The position numbers were made by a program, and so were the translations under genes. Below are positions 11,923 to 23,095 of a stretch of DNA of 64,000 nt, in pieces (the stretch's first letter is position 1; every line of letters begins with the position of its first letter). The DNA comes from Gossypium raimondii (taxonomy: Eukaryota; Streptophyta; Magnoliopsida; Malvales; Malvaceae): the NCBI RefSeq assembly GCF_025698545.1, contig NC_068571.1, positions 44,425,733 through 44,489,732 of the forward strand, written 5' to 3'. Under the pieces are notes generated by a model, which saw nothing but the letters and a program-made list of their open reading frames with translations, had not been told where the DNA came from and ran no database searches.

Positions 11923-13095
11923 CTATCCTTGTGAAAAAAATAACCCATGCTCCACAGTTCCAACTAGGTAACGTAGAACACATTTAACTGCCTTCCAATG
12001 AGTTTCACTTGGAGAGTTCATATACACATTGAGCTTGTTAACACAGTAGAATAAGTCAGGCTGTGTAATACACAGATACTGAAGCATGCCAATAGTGCTT
12101 CGATAAAGGTGACCATCTACAAGGACCTGACTGTCATCAGAGGCAACTAGCTTAGGTGTGTTGACCATAGGAGTAGGTGTAGCAACTGCGCCTTCCATTC
12201 CTATTTTGCGTAGTATCTCCTGAACATACTTCCTCTAATTGAGGAACAACCATTGTGGAGTAGACTGTACTTCAATGCCTAGGAAGAAGTTGAGTCGGCC
12301 CATGTCTTTGAGAGCAAACTTATTATGAAGCTGGAGCACTACACTATCAATATCCTGACTTGAGCTGCCAATGATGACTATGTCATTTACATAAGCCATA
12401 AGTAACAATTGGTTGTCTCCGGAGGTACGAATAAATAGTGATAGATCAACCTTCGATGCATGAAACCCGAGCTTACTAACCAGAAAGTGTTTGAGTATGT
12501 GAAACCATGCACGAGGGGCCTGGCACTGACCGTACAAAGCTTTGTTCAACTTACATACCAGCTTCTGACCGTTGGGGCCTGGCACCTCAAATCCATGCGT
12601 CTGGTCCATAAAAATTTCTTCAGTTAGCTCCCCATTTAAGAACGTGTTATTCACATCAACTTGGCGCAGTGGCCATCCCTTTATTACTTTAAACAACCAT
12701 TTACAACCAATGGTCCTACGATGTGGAGGAAGAGGACAAAAACTCCATGTGTTGTTGCGCACAAGTGCATGTAGCTCAGCATGTACTGCATCTTTCCAAC
12801 ATGTATGAGCCATGGCTGTATGGATGTCAGCAGGAGTGTCAGGAGTTAAACATGTGCTGCTCAAATAGGCCTTTGGTTTGAATATACCAGCTTTACTGCG
12901 GGTGATCATAGTGTGTGAGTTTTGTGGGATAGTGAGTGAGGGTTGAACATGTGCAGAGATAGTTGGTTGAGACACGGAGTTATTAGAAGGATAATAAAAT
13001 GATTGGGATACGGGGTGAGCAGTGGGTGAGTGTGTTGGGACAAGTAGGTTGGGCAGAGAGATGGTGGGCAAGGATCGAGAAGGGTTGATGGCCAT
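11923..13095 (-). pseudogene. Copia reverse transcriptase, internal deletion and altered active site
   Basis: RT domain read from 13095 down to about 11923. It opens with a Ser/Pro/His-rich linker, then WKDAVHAELHALVRNNTW and CKWLFKVI. The sequence then jumps to GWPLRQVDVNNTFLNGE, skipping roughly 50-60 residues that Copia RTs normally have there, without losing the frame. The catalytic YVDD box reads YVND (12382-12393), so one metal-binding Asp is lost. A stop near 12235 separates the last part (QPDLFYCVNKLNVYMNSP) in a new frame. Confidence 0.85.
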
Positions 13096-13299
13096 AGTAA
13101 CAGGTGATGGTTAGTTATGTGGTTGAGGCCTGGGGGAGAGGACCAGTAATTTGGAGTTGGATTGTGGTTGGGACTTGGGCTGGATAGATTTGGTGCAGGT
13201 ACTCTTGAATGGAAACATGTTTTCACGAAATGTAACATGTCGAGAAATGTATATTCGACCATCACGGGCTTGACATCGATATCTTTTATGAATGGAGGA

Positions 13300-14274
13300 G
13301 TATCCTAAAAAGGTACATGGAGTGGACCGGAACTGAAGCTTGTGGTTATTATATGGTCTGAGATTTGGGAAGCAGAGGCAACCAAAAGTTCTAAGGAATG
13401 AGTGGCTGGGTTTGGTTCGAAAGAGTTTCTCATATGGAGAGATATGGCCTAAAAGGGTATAAGGTAGTTTATTGATGAGGTAGACAGCACTGCTAAAGGC
13501 ATCATTCTAATAAGTCACAGGCATGGAGGCATATGCAAGCATGGAGAGGCCTACTTCAACTATCTGACGGTGCTTGCGTTCAACCATGCCATTTTGGCCC
13601 GAGGTGTAAGGACATGTAAACCGTTGTATAATCCCATGTTGAGCAAGATAGTGTTTGAGCACTTGAAACTCGCCCCATCCATCTGTTTGTAGAGTTCGAA
13701 ATTGTAGACCAAGGGCTCTCTCGGCTTGTTTATGGAAATGTAGAAACACAGTAAGAACCTCAGATTTCTTATAGAAGAAATAAAGCCCCGTATATCTAGT
13801 GTATGAGTCAGTGAATGCCACATAGTAACGAAACCCATTAGAAGGCATTGGAGCTGGTCCTCAAACATCAGCTACCACCAGTTGTAGAGGAGCAGAATAT
13901 TGAGATACTGAAGTGGGAAATGGTAGCTTATGTTCCTTGCCTAGATGACATGCTACACAAGTAAATGATTCTTTATTGGCATCGAATGACACATTACAAT
14001 GTTGTAAAGCCTTGAGCAGTGTATTTTTACAAGGATGCCCTAGTCTAAAGTGCCACACATTTAGAGGAACTGATGTACTAGCTGTAAAGTAGTGAGCTAT
14101 ACGAGTAGCCTGACCATTCTTGAGAGCATCTTTTAAATGGAGCTTGTACAGTCCATAGTGGATCGAGCCTTGAAGAAGTACCTCATTGGTCCTTAAGTCA
14201 CGTACTTGACACTGTGTAGGGAGAAACTCAAACTTTACCTGGTTATCTCTTGCAAATTTGGATACAAAAAGCAA
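13300..14274 (-). pseudogene. Copia integrase
   Basis: The zinc-binding part (HFRLGHP, CVACHLGKEHKLPF) is at about 13910-14080. The catalytic core holds YYVAFTDSYTRYT, LQTDGWGEF and YTSGQNGMVERKHR at about 13510-13850. In-frame stops at about 13859 and 13507 split the frame. These motifs set the Copia integrase apart from the gypsy one at the window start. Confidence 0.85.
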
Positions 14275-14329
14275 GTTTTAGTTATGCCAGGTGAAAACAA
14301 TAGAGATTTCACTGAGGCAGGACTGACCA

Positions 14330-14870
14330 GAGCATAAGACAGGGAGGGCATTACCGTTTCCAACATATACCTTACCTAGCCCATTGTGAGAGGGATTATC
14401 ACTGAGGGAGGCAACCGAGTGAGTAAGGTGATGTGTCGCCCCAGAGTCAGGGTACCAGGCGTTGTCACCTACAATGTCAAGTGTAGCCAGTTAAGCATGA
14501 AACTGTGAGGCAGTAGAAGTAGGAGTTGGAGCATGTTGTAAGTAGTTACCCACAAAAGGATTTGCCCAGTTGGATGTAAGAGCCGACTGATAGGACCAGC
14601 CTAATGGAGGAGTTGTAAGCATAAAGGGCAGTAAAAGCATAGTAAACGGTGTCTAGGGAGACAGGCCAGGTGCATACATGCACACGTTTGCCTGTGGTGG
14701 AGGCTTGTAGCTAGTGCTTTTGTAGGAAGCGTCAAACCTGTAATAGCATCGATCAACCAGGTGTCCCATTTTTCCACATAACTAGCATTGAACGTGAGCT
14801 CTAGAACAACAACCACGCCCACGACTTCGAGAAGTGGAGGGGCGATAGGCTGATGAAGAATTGTTAGTAA
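14330..14870 (-). pseudogene. Copia zinc knuckle and protease region
   Basis: A CCHC zinc knuckle ending CGKMGHLVDRCYYRFD is read at about 14740-14790, with a stop within its first half. The aspartic protease motif WYPDSGATHHLT is at about 14430-14455 (DSG at 14440-14448), followed by GKVYVGNGNALPV near 14350-14385. Stops separate the two. Confidence 0.8.
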
Positions 14871-14884
14871 CTGATTCTATATGA

Positions 14885-15281
14885 AGCATGGGTTATTTTT
14901 CTCACAAGGATAGTTCAAGCTGATCTGCTACTTTGATGCAAATTGGCATCCTCAGTTGAAGACAAATGATCCACCACAGGTTATGTCATCTACTTAGGAT
15001 CGAACCCAATAACCTGGTGCTCTAAGAAGCAAGCAGTGCTTTGCAGGTCATCCTCAAAAGCTGAATACAGAAGCTTGGCCAATTGTGTGTCTGAGCTATT
15101 ATGGGTTAAACAACTATTAGAAGAAATTGGTATATCTATGGAACAGACACCAGTGATCTGGTGTGATAACACTTCTACCATCTTTATGTCTTCCAATCCA
15201 ACTCATCATGCGAGGGTCAAGCATGTTGAGATTGACCATCACTTCATTCGAGAAAAAGTACTCGATGGCACTCTACAGGTT
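14885..15281 (+). repeat. Inverted duplicate of the Copia RNase H segment
   Basis: About 400 bp, on the + strand, nearly the reverse complement of about 11540-11945 of the same element. It encodes AEYRSLANCVSELLWVKQLL and VIWCDN in the opposite orientation to the rest of the element. It is inserted between gag and the zinc knuckle. The left edge is near GAAGCATGGG (14884) and the right edge near CTACAGGTT (15281). Likely origin: strand transfer during reverse transcription or a later inversion-duplication. Confidence 0.85.
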
Positions 15282-15289
15282 GTTAAGAA

Positions 15290-16004
15290 ACTAAATTGGC
15301 AGAGCTAGGAATCTCAGATTTTGTGACTTGTTGTTGAGCTTCAGCATCAATTAGCATGGTCGTGACACTTTAAACGTTGTATGGAAGTTAACTAGCTACG
15401 ATGATTGAGACGATGGACTTGTATTCGAGTGGCAGCCCATTGAGAATAGCAGTGACTTATTCATGTTCACTGATAACCTCCCCACAGCTGGCAAGATTAT
15501 CACAGTAAGACTTGACCTTCATCAAGAATTATTTCATAGGTAGATCACCCTTGCGTTGTGAGTGTAAGGCACGGTGATAGAACACTAGTTGAGAAGTAGT
15601 TTTACTGCCATATAAAGACACAATAGCATTCTAAATTTGGGAACTTGTATCCAGCCCAATGAGACGAGAGAGAACAGCTTAACTTACCGAGGATCGAAGC
15701 CAGGAAGCAAAAGCACTATCTTGTTGTTCAAACCTAGTGAACTCAATGTTTTCTTGAGGTACACCATCATCGCCTGAAACCATTGACGAAGGTGGTACAG
15801 TATGCAAGTCAAGGAAGCTTTGGAGCTTATAGGCTTTAACTGCCAAAAGAACCTGTTGCCGCCATAAAATATAGTTGGAGTCATCAAGAAGAACGCTAAC
15901 TTTCTTGGTGGAGAATAATCACTATCAATGATACTGTTAGTGAGATGAGATGCCATTATGGGAGTAGCAGACTGAACAGCGGATGGACTTGATGATGGAG
16001 CCAT
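15290..16004 (-). pseudogene. Copia gag region
   Basis: Starts at an ATG (16004) with a Ser/Pro/Ala-rich leader, then NYILWRQQV-type gag sequence readable in fragments (about 15840-15880). It is broken by frameshifts and stops before reaching the inverted RNase H insert. Confidence 0.7.
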
Positions 16005-16050
16005 GAAACCAACCGGAAGCTCAAAACGTCAACCCTAAAAGGAGATGGAC

Positions 16051-16061
16051 ATCTAATACCA
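16051..16061 (-). other. Primer binding site of the Copia element
   Basis: On the - strand TGGTATTAGAT lies directly after the 5' LTR. This is close to TGGTATCAGAG, the complement of the initiator tRNA-Met 3' end used by most plant Copia elements. Confidence 0.8.
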
Positions 16062-16255
16062 TGCTGAATTATACTAAAAAAAACTAAGATTTGTTCATTC
16101 ATATGAATATAATAAACTTCATTGAATATTATGAGAAGCTGATACATGCATTTATAGTAAAGAAAGGGTATTGAAACTTCTTTAACAGATTAATTGCTAG
16201 CTTAACAGATAGCTAACTAACAACTAACTTTCTTTCATTAATAGTTACTCTAACA
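16062..16255 (-). repeat. 5' LTR of the Copia element
   Basis: 194 bp, TGCTGAATT...CTCTAACA on the + strand, paired with 11218-11409. It is flanked on the right by the second CGGAG. Confidence 0.9.
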
Positions 16256-16557
16256 CGGAGTATCCACACCCATTCCGCAGTGTTGTTCGGCGGTGGCTAA
16301 CATCAACGCCGCTGCTACCACCCCTGCAATTCGCAGGGACCTGTGTCGTTGTTTCAAGAAAGTTCGTCATGGTGCAAGTGTTGTTTCTGACAAAGCTAAA
16401 CAACTTCCTCGATTGTGCGATGTTAGAGTCACCGTTCCCATTGATCCTACTGTTAACTGTGGCTCGTAAGTTTTTATTTAGTTTAATTTTGCAATGAGAA
16501 AGCTAATTATGGTGTTTGATTTAGGAAGATGGTTTGTTTACATGTAGGATCAAGTAG

Positions 16558-16829
16558 GCAATGGAAATGTGGTGCTGCATGTCACCATGAATAAAAGCAT
16601 GAAGAACAAGGAGAATAAATTAATGTAGCTTTAGTTATATGGTAGAAGAAATTAATGATTTTTTAGTCAAATCTTGTAATACATAATGAAGAAGAAATGA
16701 TTTGCTCATTTCTTCTTTCTAATCTACACCTACAAGTCATTATTTCGAATTGCAAATGACTTCTTTACTTCTAACCCACTATAAAAAAAATATTTGTATG
16801 CCAAATATTGATAGAAAAAATATTAAAAT
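16558..16829 (+). other. nsLTP copy 2 3' flank
   Basis: Shares GTCACCATGAATAAAAGCAT and GAACAAGGAGAATAAATTAA with the flanks of the other nsLTP copies, so it is the old 3' UTR. No further gene is seen before the foldback element. Confidence 0.5.
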
Positions 16830-17454
16830 GGGTAAACTACACTAATAGTCACTCAACTCTTGGTAAAATTTTTTTTAGTCACCCAATTATGAAAAATTAC
16901 AAAAGGGTCACCCAACTATTTAATTTTATCTTTTTTGGTCACCAGCAGTTGAATGGATAAAAGAAAGATGACGTGGTAGCTTTTAAAATTAGCGTAATAA
17001 CGACTTTAACCTTCAACAGTTACACACTATATAATTTGGTCTTGTTTGCAGTTTTGCTTTTGTTTGTGACCCTTTCACTTAAAAAGCTAAAAAAACAAAT
17101 TATTAGCTAAATTTGATTGAAAATATACCAAAAATTGAAACACCAAAAAATCCAAGATAACAATTTTCATCTTTTTTCTTATTCTTTTAAAATTAATCTT
17201 CAATGTCATAAAGAAAAGCAAAACTGCAACAAAAGACCAAATTACTCAATATGTAAATGTTGAGGGTTATTTTTTAGAATCAAGACTAAATTGACACAAT
17301 GTATAAATGTTGAGGGTTAAAGTTGCTATTATGCCAATTTTAAAAGCTACTAAGTTATCTTTCTATAGTTGGGTGATCATTTTGTAACTTTTCATAGTTG
17401 AGTAACCAAAAAGAAATTTACTAATATTTGAGTGACTATTAGTATAATTTACCC
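16830..17454. mobile_element. Foldback MITE, family A, copy 1
   Basis: A 625-bp element whose two halves are inverted copies of each other. It starts GGGTAAACTACACTAATAGT and ends ACTATTAGTATAATTTACCC. No coding potential. A second copy is at 60514-61118 and a shortened one at 24893-25243. No clear target duplication was seen, so the superfamily is open. Confidence 0.75.
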
Positions 17455-20400
17455 AAATTTAAATTATAACATGTTAAAGGGTGAAATAAATTTACTTTAT
17501 TCCTTAAAGGCTTAATGCAATGTTAGTCCTTGAAGAATATCGCATTTCTCACTTTGATCCTTAAATTCTTTTTTGGCTCACTTCAATCCCTAACGTTATC
17601 AAACGTTCCCAATTTAGTCCCAAATATTATTAGACCTTTCCGGTTCAGTCCTTTGGACATTAAAAAAATCTACCAATCATTTATTGCCACGTGTCATACA
17701 ATGACATCACAGTGACATCATCAAAAACATTGAAAATCTTTAAAATTTACAAAAAAGAAATTATAAAAATTTAAAACCATTAAACTATAAATTAAAAAAA
17801 AAGCATCATAAAAATATTTAAAAATATACTAAAATTTACAAAAAAATTAAAATATATTAAAAATTTTAATATTTTTAAAATTTTATAAATCAGATTTAAT
17901 AAAGCTTGAAAATGGTATCAGTATATTTTTTTAAAAGAATACCACTTATATAATTATTTTATAATTCAATCAATTTGATATTTCATTTCAAAACAACAAG
18001 GGAATGGTAAGAAAACATAGGGGAAAACAAACACATTAATACTAATATTTAAATGTAGGTAGAGGAAATGATAATGTTTTCACAAGCCAATGGAATAATT
18101 TCAGTTCATGTTATGATGACTCACTACATGCAACACAAAGCCATTATTAAACTTTCAAAAACTTGAAATTGTGGTCAAAATGAGGTCATATTTAATCAAA
18201 TTTATTTCCTAAAAATTTATTAATTATAATTTTTATTGATTGAATTATAAAATAATTATTGTAGATGGTTTCTTTTCAAGACACAATGATCTCATATTCA
18301 AGTTTTAGTAAATGTTATTTATAAAATTTAAAAAAATTAAAACTTTTACTAAAATTTAGTTTTTATATTTTATAACTTTTGTATTTTTTTCTATTTTAGC
18401 AATTTTAATAATTTTGTAATATTTTAAAATAATTTTGTAAATTTATTTGTATTTTTAAAGATTTTCAAATTTTTTCATATGATGGCATGATAGGCTAGCT
18501 GATTTTTTAACACCTAAAAGAGTGAACTAGGAACATATGGTGATAAGGTTAAAAGTAATATACTTTAAGGTTTGATTTGAGAATTTATATGCACTCTAAT
18601 AATTGTTTAGTTTAATTTGGATGATATAATATGTTTCAAAATGTAAAAGGAAAAAATTGTTTGAGGATTGAGAAGGTAGAACTAGCAAATTTTTGTTATC
18701 CAAATTTGGTTTAACTTGACCGTAAAAATTGATTTGAAAACATTAAATTTAAATGTTATATAATTTTTAATTAATGTTGAATAATAAATGTAAAAAGTAT
18801 ATAAGTTTTGAATAACAGAACAGTTTTTAACTTGTAATTTTCGAAATATTAAGACAATGGTTATTGTAAATGTATAAAATTTGATTGATTGAGAAACCAA
18901 GAGAGAAAATTATTCTACTTAAATGGATTATGTTTAAACTAAAGGTGTATCAAATTATAAAATATAGAGAGGATGAAACTAAAAAAGTTTAGTAAAATAT
19001 AGTTTTACGTGTTTTAAGTGATAATTGATATATATTTAATGTTTGGATTTGTTTGTAATTGCATAAGACCATCGTAATTGATGGGTTCCACTAAATTGGA
19101 TATAACTATACTTTTTTTAATTTTTAGGGAAGAATGAGAATTGCGATAATTACGTTGTCTGTGGCTGCAAATGGTCTTCAATTTTTGGTGGATGATATAA
19201 TCCCAGTGCCCTTAATTTCTCCTCCTCCCATTGATCAAATCTCCAAATAATGACTGTTGTACCAACAGTAGCTTAGATGTGAACAAAATCTTTATTTTGG
19301 AGACATTTAACTAAGAAAAGTACTTTAATAGAGAAAAAGATATGGGGAATGGTTCTGGATACAATTGTTTATGGGTCGGGATCTGCTCGGCACGACTTGA
19401 AAAATAGGTTTAGATTTTTGGTCAAGCTCGACTTGGGTAAAAATGCTAAAATCTAGATCCGGCTTGTATTAAATCGAACACATTACAAATATTAAAATAA
19501 ATGTTTCCAACAAATTGAAAATAAATTAAAAATAGTCTTTATACTTAAATAATACTAAAATATGTGCAACTTAATAAGCAAATGCCTCTAAAATAGTAGC
19601 AAAATTAAGAATAAAATAAGTGTTATACAATATCCAAAACATTAACAACAAAATAGTAGTAACATAATAGTAAAATGGTAACAAAATAGTGACAAAAAAT
19701 GGAAAAACAACAGTACAACATAGAAAAAGAGCAGCAAAAATAGCAGGGTTTTTTTCATTGAAAATTCGGCCCGAGCTAGGCCCAAATAAAAAAACTTTAC
19801 CGAAGCCTGGCCCATTTTTAAAATGGACCTTATTTTTTTTGGTAAAAGTTATTTATTGAACTTATATTTTTATTAAAATTCTCTCACTTTTTTAACATCC
19901 CGGCATTTACCAACTAGGACGTTCAGGTTCTTCAAATGCCGAAGAACTAAAGACTTGAGGCTTTTAAGCTATGGACACCAAGACGAAAAAATAGACTCCA
20001 GCCTTTCACATTCCTCAATTCTGCATTTTTCCAAAAGGGTTGCTTGCCTCTTGCAGTCCAAAAACTCCATTGAAAATTTTCATGTCATTTCACTCATGTA
20101 TAATTCTTTATCCCTTAAACTCGGTTTAGACCTTGGTTTCACCGAAACACTTGCTAAAGTAGTCCATAATCTAAACTTAAAAATTAAATGATCTAACAAA
20201 AAAAATTTGAATTATGAGTCGGTTACAATACCACTCTACTGTTTTTTACTACGCTAACTCCAATGTTTGAATTGACCAAAAAAAGCAACTCCAATGTCTT
20301 GAAAATTAAAATTATTTAATATAATGAAAAGAGTTTTGCTAACCATTCTAATATTAATTAATATATAGCTATATATCAACCATATTTGGTGTAAGTTCGA

Positions 20401-21240
20401 ATTTTGAAGACGGCATTGTTAAAAGGATAGTCACGAACCTCGAATATAAATTATAAAATGGATATGAAAACAAATTAACATCTACCTATATTTCTATCTT
20501 CTATCTTCCATATTTAAGTGTTGATTGAGTTGGTGCTATTTATCAATCGAGTCTAGTTTAATTGTGAAATTATAAAAATATATATATATATTATTTTACA
20601 AAGTAGCAAATATTATTTTGGAGGTGTTTTTGTCTTTTATATAAAATCTATAAAATTACATGGGTAAGCTACACCCAATGTCATTAAAATATTAGTAAAT
20701 TTATGTTTTGGTCGTTTAACTTCAAAATATTACAAACTATTCGAAAGTTTTTATTTAAGTCAATCAGCTATTATACATTTTTTTTAAAAAGTCCGACTAA
20801 CAAGTTTCAAACGATTGATACTATGAATCATTATCCATCAGCAAACATACCTTAGATCCAAGTCTATTTGACAATCAATGTTAAAGATCGGAGAAGAAAG
20901 CTAATTGGATTTTGATTCATAGATACAAGACATTCAAAGTTGTTTCATGAAAAAAAATTGAACTGTAAAAGAGAAGGAGAAAGAGAGTTTTCGATTGGTG
21001 TAGACTGTACTAATAGAGTTTACCCAAAATAAATTTGAAGCAAATTTTATAATTTCAACTAAAACCTTCTTTCACATTTACATCAACACATTTTATAAAT
21101 TTATTACATAATTTAATTTTGATTTAAATTTTCTCGACATTTATTCTCATTATCAGCTTATAACTTAAAAAAGAATATTAATATTAATTGGTCCAACTCA
21201 TACCTCAACCTACAATTAATATCTTATCACATAAAAACAA
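17455..21240. other. AT-rich intergenic DNA
   Basis: No gene is supported here. 17500-17720 resembles one arm of another foldback repeat (alternating blocks like TTAGTCCTTGAAG and TTTAGTCCCAAATA). 19360-19850 holds a degenerate repeat rich in GGCCCGAGCT and GGCCCATTTT motifs. Short open frames at 17530, 18682 and 19955 show no recognisable protein features. Otherwise AT-rich sequence. Confidence 0.4.
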
Positions 21241-21776
21241 AAGAATCTTCAGAAGGTAATTAATTCACATCACAAACATTAAGTTCCATTGGCCGATAAA
21301 GGGGAAGGTGGGGACAGTGGCCCCTAACTTTTTAAAATTTTACATCATATGTCTTTTAAGATCATCTTTATTACATTAAACTCCTTAAAATTTTAAATTT
21401 TTATCTCAATCCAAACACCAACCCTTTTTAATGTTTTAAAATATATATATATATATATTTATCTCTTACAAAATAATTCTTTTAGAACTTTTCATATTAT
21501 TTATTAGAAATTGAAAGCACAATACAATTATCAAGGTTAAAAGTTAAACTTTAATTTTATTCATATTCAAATCATAAATATATACGTAGTTTAATTATTG
21601 AATAATTTATACTTGAAAATTAATAATAAAAAATATAAATTTACTGCTTAAGCCGTAGTTTTAAATCCGCCATAATAAGTGGTATTAACTCAACATAAAA
21701 TGAAAGAATCCAAAGTTATGCCTATAAATAAGTGTTCTTAGCACTAAATTTTTAATCCAAAACAAGAGAAAAAAAA
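21241..21776 (+). promoter_or_regulatory. nsLTP copy 3 promoter with an inserted block and intact TATA box
   Basis: 21230-21285 matches the distal promoter block of copies 1 and 2 (ACATCACAAACATTAA). About 21286-21676 has no counterpart there: it is an insertion with GGGGACAGTGGCCCC near its left end and a short (TA)n run at 21441-21460. Homology resumes at GTGGTATTAACTCAAC. A good TATA box (TATAAATA, 21723-21730) sits about 47 bp before the ATG. It is degraded in copies 1 and 2, so copy 3 is the most likely expressed member. Confidence 0.6.
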
Positions 21777-22255
21777 ATGGAGAAGAAATTCATGGGATTT
21801 TCTTGGTCGCTTGTTGGGGTTCTTATGTTTATCATGATTTTGATAGCGAAATCAAAATCTGTGGATGCAATAACATGCCAAGAAGCTTTATTGTCACTGA
21901 TGCCTTGTCGGCCTTTCTTGACCGGCGGGGAATCCACACCCGTTGCAACATGTTGTTCCGCGGTGGCTAATATCAACGCCGCCGCTAGCACCACTGCAAT
22001 TCGCAAGGACTTGTGTCGTTGTCTCGAGGCAGCTAGTCGTAGTGAAGGTGTTGATCCCGACAAAGCTAAACAGCTTCCTCAATTGTGCGGTGTTACTGTC
22101 GCCATTTCCTTTGATCCTACCATTAACTGCGACACGTAATTAACCTTTTTTTTTTTCCTTTCCGTTTATTTTTGCAAAGAGAAAGAAAATCATGGTGTTT
22201 GATTTATGAAACCGATTCATTGATTTTGTTTGTTTGTTTGTGCAGGATCAAGTAG
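21777..22255 (+). CDS. Non-specific lipid transfer protein type 1, copy 3 (intact)
   Basis: Secreted lipid-binding protein of the cell wall/apoplast. Proposed exons are 21777-22135 and 22246-22255 (122 aa, ending N-C-D-T-I-K); an unspliced reading stops at 22139 (120 aa). The signal peptide is about residues 1-31 (hydrophobic SLVGVLMFIMILIA, ending SVDA). The mature part has the full eight-cysteine motif: C34, C44, C59-C60, C80-x-C82, C104 and C118, spaced C-x9-C-x14-CC-x19-CxC-x21-C-x13-C, as in type-1 nsLTPs. A short intron just before the stop is typical of this family and is supported by the same GT...AG sites in all three copies. Copies 1 and 2 are damaged relatives. Confidence 0.88.
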
Positions 22256-22805
22256 GCAATGGAAATGTGGTGCTGTATGTCACCATGAATAAAAGCATGA
22301 AGAACAAGGAGAATAAATTAATGTAGCTTTAGTTATATAGTTGATGAAATTAATGATGTTTTAGTTGATTCTTGTAATATGTACTGAAGAAGAAATTTAT
22401 GACTAAGAACTGTTTGCTCCTTCCAATATCTGACAGAGTTGCAAATCATTTGTGTCTAAGTTATTGATTAATTCGAGTTTGATTCTTCGATAACCCTTAC
22501 TTTTTAACTAGGGACATAGTCAAATGGACAGAATGTGCCTTGGCCTCCTTAATTAAGTGGGAAAATTGCTTTATAGCCCCTCCTCAAAATTAAAAAAAAA
22601 TTAATTTAGTCCTTTTAAACCTGTGATTAAATGGAATTTTTTTAGTTTGAGCCCTTTTGGAAAATTAATAATTTCATTTAAGCATTTTTAATACAAAATT
22701 TTTAACTTCAGCCTCCAAATTTTATAATCTTTTCTCGATTCCCTAAACAAAAATTTTGGCTTCTCCCTTGCTTTTAACACATTATAAAAAACATAATTCT
22801 ATGTT
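22256..22805 (+). other. nsLTP copy 3 3' UTR and spacer
   Basis: 22256-22390 is the conserved 3' flank of the nsLTP copies (GTCACCATGAATAAAAGCAT, GAACAAGGAGAATAAATTAA). The rest is AT-rich with no gene seen. Confidence 0.5.
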
Positions 22806-22814
22806 GGAGATTGA
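22806..22814 (+). repeat. Left 9-bp target duplication GGAGATTGA of the MULE
   Basis: GGAGATTGA at 22806-22814 recurs at 24484-24492, each next to one end of the inverted-repeat element. Nine-bp duplications are characteristic of the Mutator superfamily. Confidence 0.85.
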
Positions 22815-22939
22815 GGGCAAATAACCAATAAAAGCTCTTTTATTTTTAAAATTACCGAAATGGGCCAGATTCTGAATTAATTAATGAAATAAACCATTTC
22901 CCTCTAAAACGCGTCCACGTCAGCGCGTTGTCAAGGGAT

Positions 22940-23095
22940 AAAGCAGGAAAACGCTTCCTTAAGGAAGCGCTTTGTCCACGTGGACAAAAAAACGCTTCCT
23001 CAAGGACGCGCTTTGTCCACATGGACAGAAAACGCTTCCTTGAGGGAGCGCTTTGTGTCCACGTGGACAAAGTGCTTCCTCAAGGAAGCACTTTC
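22940..23095. repeat. GCTTCC/TGGAC tandem repeats in the left MULE arm
   Basis: Four imperfect units of about 40 bp built from AAACGCTTCCT(T/C)AAGGA, GCGCTTTGTCCAC and GTGGAC. Each unit is itself partly palindromic. The matching right arm (24290-24350) has fewer units. Confidence 0.75.

Larger units (their letters stand above)
11218..16255 (-). mobile_element. Complete Ty1/copia retrotransposon, 5038 bp
   Basis: Copia element on the - strand with two short LTRs (11218-11409 and 16062-16255), a tRNA-Met-type primer site and a 5-bp target duplication. The - strand order is gag, zinc knuckle, protease, integrase, RT, RNase H, which is the Copia order. The LTRs differ by about eight substitutions and a 2-bp indel in 192 bp, so the insertion is fairly young but not current. 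Coding is broken by stops, a deletion in RT and an inverted insert near the zinc knuckle, so the copy cannot act on its own. Confidence 0.92.
11064..16557 (+). pseudogene. nsLTP copy 2, interrupted by a Copia retrotransposon
   Basis: The second tandem nsLTP gene. Its first part (11064-11217) encodes the signal peptide (MGFSWSLVRVLVFIMI) and the first two cysteines (ITC and IPC). The rest of exon 1 resumes at 16261-16465 with the CC, CRC and last two cysteines. A short intron (16466-16547) precedes the final ten bases (16548-16557) and stop. Leaving out the 5-kb Copia element and one copy of its target duplication, exon 1 is 359 nt, exactly as in copy 3, with all eight cysteines in frame. So the gene was apparently intact when hit. 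Now the frame enters the LTR and stops at 11288, giving only a 74-residue fragment. Confidence 0.85.

Noticed and set aside
12572..12808. 78-codon + strand frame over the Copia RT
   Set aside because: It is antisense to the recognisable RT domain and has no homology features of its own.
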